Shown in pieces: positions 47,001 through 53,000 of a stretch of 64,000 nucleotides of DNA. Below the pieces are notes generated by a model. The model worked only from the letters and a program-made list of their open reading frames with translations. It did not search any database and had not been told where the DNA came from. Source of the DNA: Orientallactaga sibirica (Eukaryota; Chordata; Mammalia; Rodentia; Dipodidae); NCBI GenBank assembly GCA_036365145.1, contig JAEOAD010000888.1, forward strand, positions 4,017,501 through 4,081,500, read 5' to 3'. A program made the translations under genes and the position numbers. Numbering within the stretch: position 1 is the first letter of the stretch; the number at the start of each line of letters is the position of its first letter.

Positions 47001-50000
47001 GAACATCTAGCTTTACAAGGATACTGGGGAATCAAACTGAGGTCGTTAGGCTTTGCAGGAAAGCACCTTAATCACTGATCCATCTCTCCAACCCTTTTTC
47101 CTCAGTTTTTTGAGACTGTATATGCCATGTACAGATTGTCCTTGAGCTTGACATCTTCCTTTCTTAAACCTCCTTAGTGTTTGGATACAGGTGTATGCCA
47201 CCCTACCTAGCTCACCTTTTTGCTTTTATGAATAATATAGCTGTAATTGTGCATGTACAAATTTGTTTGAGTCCCTGGTTTCTATTTTGTGTATATGCTC
47301 AAAATGGAATTTCTACTTCTAATTTCTTGAGGGGCTGCCTAATTTTTCCATAGCAGTTCAACATTTTTACATTCCTACCAGCAGTGTTAGAAGGGTTCTA
47401 CTTTCTCTACATCCTTTCTAACGAATTTAAAAAATATATATCATTCATGTGTGTGTGGGTATGCATGGGCACATAGAGTCTCTTGCTGCTAATAAATGTC
47501 CACCAAGCTTCATGTGGGTGGGTGGGGGTGGGGGTGGTACCCCAGGCTGTCTGGCTTTGCAGGCAAGTTTTAACCACAGATCTAATCCCCACCCTCCCCA
47601 AGGATTTTTGTTCGTTCGTTTGTTTGTTTTATTTTTATTTGTTTATTTGCAAGCAGAGACAGAGATAGAAGAGAGGAAGACAGAGAAAGAATGGGCATGC
47701 CAGGAGCTCTAGCCACTTCAAACGAACTCCAGATGCATGTGCCCTTGCACATCAGGCTTACATGGGTCCTGCATAATCGAACCGGTATCCTTTGGTTTCG
47801 CAAGTAAATGCCTTAACCACTAAGCCATTTCTCCAGCCCCGTTTGTTTGTTTTTTTGAGGTAGTCTCAGTGCGTCCTTGAACCCATGGCAATCTTCCTAC
47901 CTCTGCCTCCCAAGTGCTGGGATTAAAAGCATGCACCACCACATGTAGGATATTTTTAAAAATATTTTTAGGGCTGGAGAGATGGCTTAGTGGTTAAGGC
48001 ATTTGCCTACGTAGCCAAAGCACCCAGGTTTGATTCCCCAGGACCCATGTAAGCCAGATGCACAATGGCGTATGCATCTGGAGTTCATTTGCAGTGGCTC
48101 GAAGCACTGGCGTACCCATTCTCTCTGTGTCTCTCTTCTGTCTCCCTCGTAAATAAATTTTTTTTTTTTTTTTTTTTTTCGAGGTAGGGTCTCACTCTGA
48201 CCCAGGCTGACCTGGAATTCACTATGTAGTCTCAGGGTGGCCTTGAACTCATGGTGATCCTCCTACCTCTGCCTCCCGAGTGCTGGGATTAAAGGCGTGC
48301 ACCACCACGCCCAGCTGTAAATAAATTTTTTTATGTCTTTAAAAAAATATTTTTATTTTATTTGTTTGTGAGTGAGAAAGAGACAGATAGAGAAAGGGAG
48401 TGCCAGGGCCTCCAGCCACTGTAAACGAACTCCACATGGATCTCTCCAGATCTAGATGTTTTTTGTTGTTGTTGTTGTTGTTAATTTATAGCTAGAGAAT
48501 TGGCGTACCTTAGCAGTGCAGTAGAACTCCAGAACGCTTTCACCACCTAGGGGACATATGAGACCTCGCACTTACCTCTCCTTTGTGCATATGGGGAACA
48601 TAGGATCTGGAGAGTTCAACATGGGTCCTTGGGCTTAACAGACAAGCACCTTAACCACTAAGGCATCTCTCCAGGCCTGGATTTTTGTTTCTTCCCCCCC
48701 CCCACCACCACCCCATAAGGTTTCACTGTAGCCCAGGCTGACCTGGAATTCACTATGTAGTTTCAGGATAGCCTTGAACTCACGGCAATCCTCCTACCTC
48801 TACTTCCCAAGAGCTGGGAATAAAGGCGTGTACCACCACGCCCAGCTCAGTCCTTGAATTTTTTTCTTTTTGGTTTTTCGAGGTAGGGTCTCTCTTTAGC
48901 CCAGGCTGACCTGGAATTCACTTGGTAGTCTCAGGGTGGACTCAAACTCACGACGATCCTCCTATCTCTGTCTCCCAAGTTCTCGGATTAAAGGCGTGTG
49001 CCACCACACTGGCACAATCCTTGATTTTTGTATTAATAGCTATATTAGTATGCTAAGTGTTAACTTCATTGTGAGGTTCTCTTTCTTGGTCTTTCGAGGC
49101 AAGGTCTCACTCTAGCCCAGGCTGACCTGGAATTCAGTCTCAAGGTGGCTTGAACTCACAGCAATCCTCCTACCTCTGCCTCCCAAGTGCTGGGATTAAA
49201 GGTGTGCGCCACCATGCCCAGCTAGCATGTTTTCTTAGGCTTACTGGACATTTGCATTATCTCTGGAAATACATCTATTCAAGATCTTAGAGGTAGGATC
49301 TCGCTCTAGTCCAGGCTGACCTGGTGGCCTTGATCTCATGACGATCCTCCTACCTCTGCTTCCCAAATGCTGGGATTAAAGGCATGCTCTACCACACCCA
49401 GCTTGAGATGATTTTTTAAAAACTGGTTTAATTCACAAAAGTTTAAACTTTTAATGTAGTTCAGTTTGTCAATTTTTCTTTTCTTTTCTTTTTTTTTAGT
49501 GTCAAATCTAAGAAATAATTAAAAATTGTTCCCTTTGACACCATGCTTTGTGTTTCTTCTTGTGGCAGCGAATAGACATGGGTCGGTTTGATCTTATTGG
49601 CCTGGAGGGTCGGGTCTCTCGATATGAGGCTGACACATTTCTTCCTCGCTACCGCCTTTCCCGTCGCATACTATTAGAGGTGGCTACTGCTCCTGACCCC
49701 CCACCTCGGCCCAAGCCAGTCAAGATGAAGGTCAACAGGTACATGGACTAGGTGGATGGGCTTTTTGAAAAAGTGGAGGGGTTGGGATATAAAAGAAAGA
49801 CTTGGAAGCTAGGATAGAGTATTTCTATGGGATACCTCCAACTACTGTAGACACACAAAAAAAAAAAAATTGGAAAAGGTTCTAAGTTTTGTTCCTTTGC
49901 TGCTGTTATTTTGTTTTCCCTTTTCTTCACTTGGTACTTTCTAGTTATCTCCTTTGCAAGGATCCCTTCTCCCTCTTTTGTTTTGTAATCTTTCTGTCTT

Positions 50001-53000
50001 TATTCCTTTCTTTTGCTGTTTATTATTTATACCCTCTGTCTGCTCATCCTTTTGATTTTTCTTTGCAGAATGCTGCAGCCAATTCCCAAGCAAGAAGGCC
50101 GCACAGTAGTGGTGGTGAATAGCCCGCGGACACCCCTTGGTCTTGTCCCAGTCCGACCCCCTCCAGGCCCTGAACTTTTAGCCCAGCCCACTCCTGGTCC
50201 AGTCACCCCAGTGTTGCCAGCACCACTGATGGTATCAGCCTCACCTACTGGACCCCCGCTTGTTTCTGCATCCCGGCCCCCTGGACCTGTTCTGTTGTCT
50301 CCCTTGCAGCCTAACACTGGCCCTCTTCCCCAGGGTAAGTTGAAAGTGAGCAAAGTAGGTGTGCTTCAGGAAGGTTCTTCAGACTGGGGAAGTAGTGAAA
50401 TTAAATGGGGGGCTTATGAGGTATTTGATAGGCTGGAAGCATTTGTATGGAGACTTTCATCAGGATGTATCTGACAGATGTTTATTTGTGTCTGCAGTAT
50501 TGCCACCTCCTCTGGGAGTCCTGAGTGGGACTTCACGGCCTCCCACACCAACCCTGTCCCTAAAGCCAGCCCCACCTGCCCCAGTTCGCCTGAGCCCAGC
50601 CCCACCCCCAGGCTCCTCTAGCCTGTTGAAGCCCCTGACAGTGCCACCAGGCTATACCTTTTCTCCTGCTGCTGCTACCACCACCTCTACCACCACAGTC
50701 ACTGCTGCCACCACAGCAGTGCCGGCTCCAACTCCTGCACCACAGCGACTCATCTTAACTCCTGAAATGCAAGCTCGTCTGCCCAGTAAGTTCCCATGGC
50801 TTTGTGGTATGAGATTTGAGATAGGAAGAAGGGTTATATGCTATGGAGCATATAAGAGGAAAAGGAATGTGAGAGTGTGAAGTTTTAGGCAGCTGATTCA
50901 TGTTAGCTATGTTTGTTTGTTTGTTTGTTTGTTTGTTTGTTTGTTTGTTTGTTTTGGTTTTTCAAGGTAGGGTCTCACTCTAGTTCAGGCTGACCTGGAA
51001 TTCACTCTGTAGTCTCAGGGTGACCTAAACTCATGGCAATCTTCCTCCTGAGTGCTGGGATTAAAGCCGCACGCCACCATACCTGGCCATGTTAACTGTT
51101 TTGATATATACTGGTAATCATAATTGACCTCAAGGAACTCATTTTATGGGGAAGATGGCCCATAGAGTGAATAATGTAACTAGTGGTAAGCTTAGCACAA
51201 GAAAAGTATATGGGAGGCTGGCAGTGTAGCTCAGTGGCAGATTACTTAGCATGTATAAAGTCTTAGGTTTAGTCCTCAGTACTGCAAGAAAAGTGACAAA
51301 AATAAATTATAAGATAGAACCTAAGGTGGTAGAAATTTTCAGTCTTGGCAGGCCATTAGAGAATGTAAAGGACATTGAGAAACAAATGGAATTAACAGTG
51401 TATGAAAAGTACAAAGGCTGAGAATAGAGGCTTGGTTTATTGAGCATGATAAATGTGAGGAAGCTTTGGAAGAACTAGAAAATGGGACAAGTGTTTTCTT
51501 GGTGAGGTGTTTGGGATGTGGTGTTGGACGAAATGAGTCCTGTGTACATAAGGCATTCTTTGTTTGTAGCTGGTGAAGTGGTCAGCATCGGGCAGTTGGC
51601 CTCACTGGCACAACGTCCAGTGGCTAGTGCTGGGGGAAGCAAGCCTCTCACCTTCCAAATCCAGGGCAACAAACTGACTTTGACTGGTGCCCAGGTGCGC
51701 CAGCTTGCTGTGGGGCAGCCCCGCCCGCTGCAAAGTAGGTAAAACCCACCCCCTGTCCTGCCTTTTTCCTCTTCTCTGTCCTATTTGTGTGGCTCCTTTT
51801 AGATGTCAGCTTTTGTTTCTTTTCCTAGCTTTTGGTGGGTAGGGCCAGGGGGATTGGTTGGAAGGAATCGTTTTAAAAATAGGGAAAGGTCATTCTAGAG
51901 CCATTACCCCCTCTGTCCCTCTTCTGCCCTCCTCCCGCTGATAGGTGTTTCTATCTTTCTCTCTCTCTTTCTCTCTCTCTTCCCTTAACCCAGGGAATGT
52001 GGTGCACCTGGTGTCAGCAGGGGGGCAGCACCACCTCATCAGCCAGCCTGCCCATGTGGCCCTCATCCAGGCCGTGGCCCCGACCCCTGGCCCCACCCCT
52101 GTTTCTGTGCTGCCTTCTTCGACCCCCAGCACCACCCCTGCCCCCACTGGCCTCAGCCTTCCGCTTGCTGCTAACCAGGGTGAGGCTCTTGGCCTTCCTA
52201 TTTACTCAGCCCTTACTGGCCTTGGTCCTTCCAGGCATGCCTTGGGCTACTGTCTGTCTAGCCTTCCCTCGGTGTTTTCTCTTGCCAATATCTCCATTAT
52301 CTGTCTGCCATCTTTTTCCCTGAACTTCTTCCATTTTTTGAATCTCTTTCTTTTTACCTTCCTCTCAATGTAGCTTTCTCTTGCAGTGCCACCATCCATG
52401 GTGAATAATACAGGCGTGGTGAAGATTGTGGTGAGGCAAGCCCCTCGTGATGGATTGACTCCTGTTCCACCTTTGGCCCCAGCACCCCGGCCTCCAAGCT
52501 CTGGGCTTCCAGCTGTTTTGACTCCTCGCCCCACATTAACCCCCGGCCGGCTTACCACACCTACTCTGGGTAATGCCCGGACCCCTATACCCACACCCAC
52601 TCTGGTGAGGCCCCTTCTCAAGCTGGTTCACAGTCCTTCGCCTGAAGTCAGTGGTGAGTCCTTAATGGCTGAAGCCAGACAGTTTTACCAGGAATGGATG
52701 AGACAGTATAGCCCTGTGAAGGTTACTGAGTACAATGGATCCCTTCATTATCAGCATACTGTCTTAATTCACAATGGGCCTCAAGCCCTGACCAACCAAA
52801 AAAGGTAAAATTTGTCCAAATCTTGGAGGCGAAGGAAAGGCTAAGTTAACCTGTTCCTGAATTTTTGACCTCATGTGGGAGTGAAGGCTTTCTGCAAAAT
52901 AGATGAAGCTTAAAAGAAGACTGGATGGGATAAGGCAAAAGCAGGATAAGGACAATAATTCTGATGCTCGCCAGGTGTGGTGGCACACACTTTTAATTCC

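Larger units (their letters stand above)
42442..49568 (+). repeat. Intron 18 repeats (7.1 kb)
   Basis: B1 on + at 42718-42870 and 42880-43030; on - at 42605-42710 (old), 44723-44884, 44970-45145, 46845-46920, 47855-47950, 48165-48316, 48700-48850, 48865-49015, 49090-49225, 49295-49405. B2-like on + at 43042-43260, 47970-48148, and an old, longer form at 45740-46075; on - at 43285-43417 continuing 44915-44963, 45440-45632, 46185-46425 (long), 46920-47095, 47640-47840, 48340-48440, 48475-48680. A GT-rich old repeat is at 47435-47580. Unique: 42442-42600, 45145-45425, 45635-45740, 46425-46740. Confidence 0.75.
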
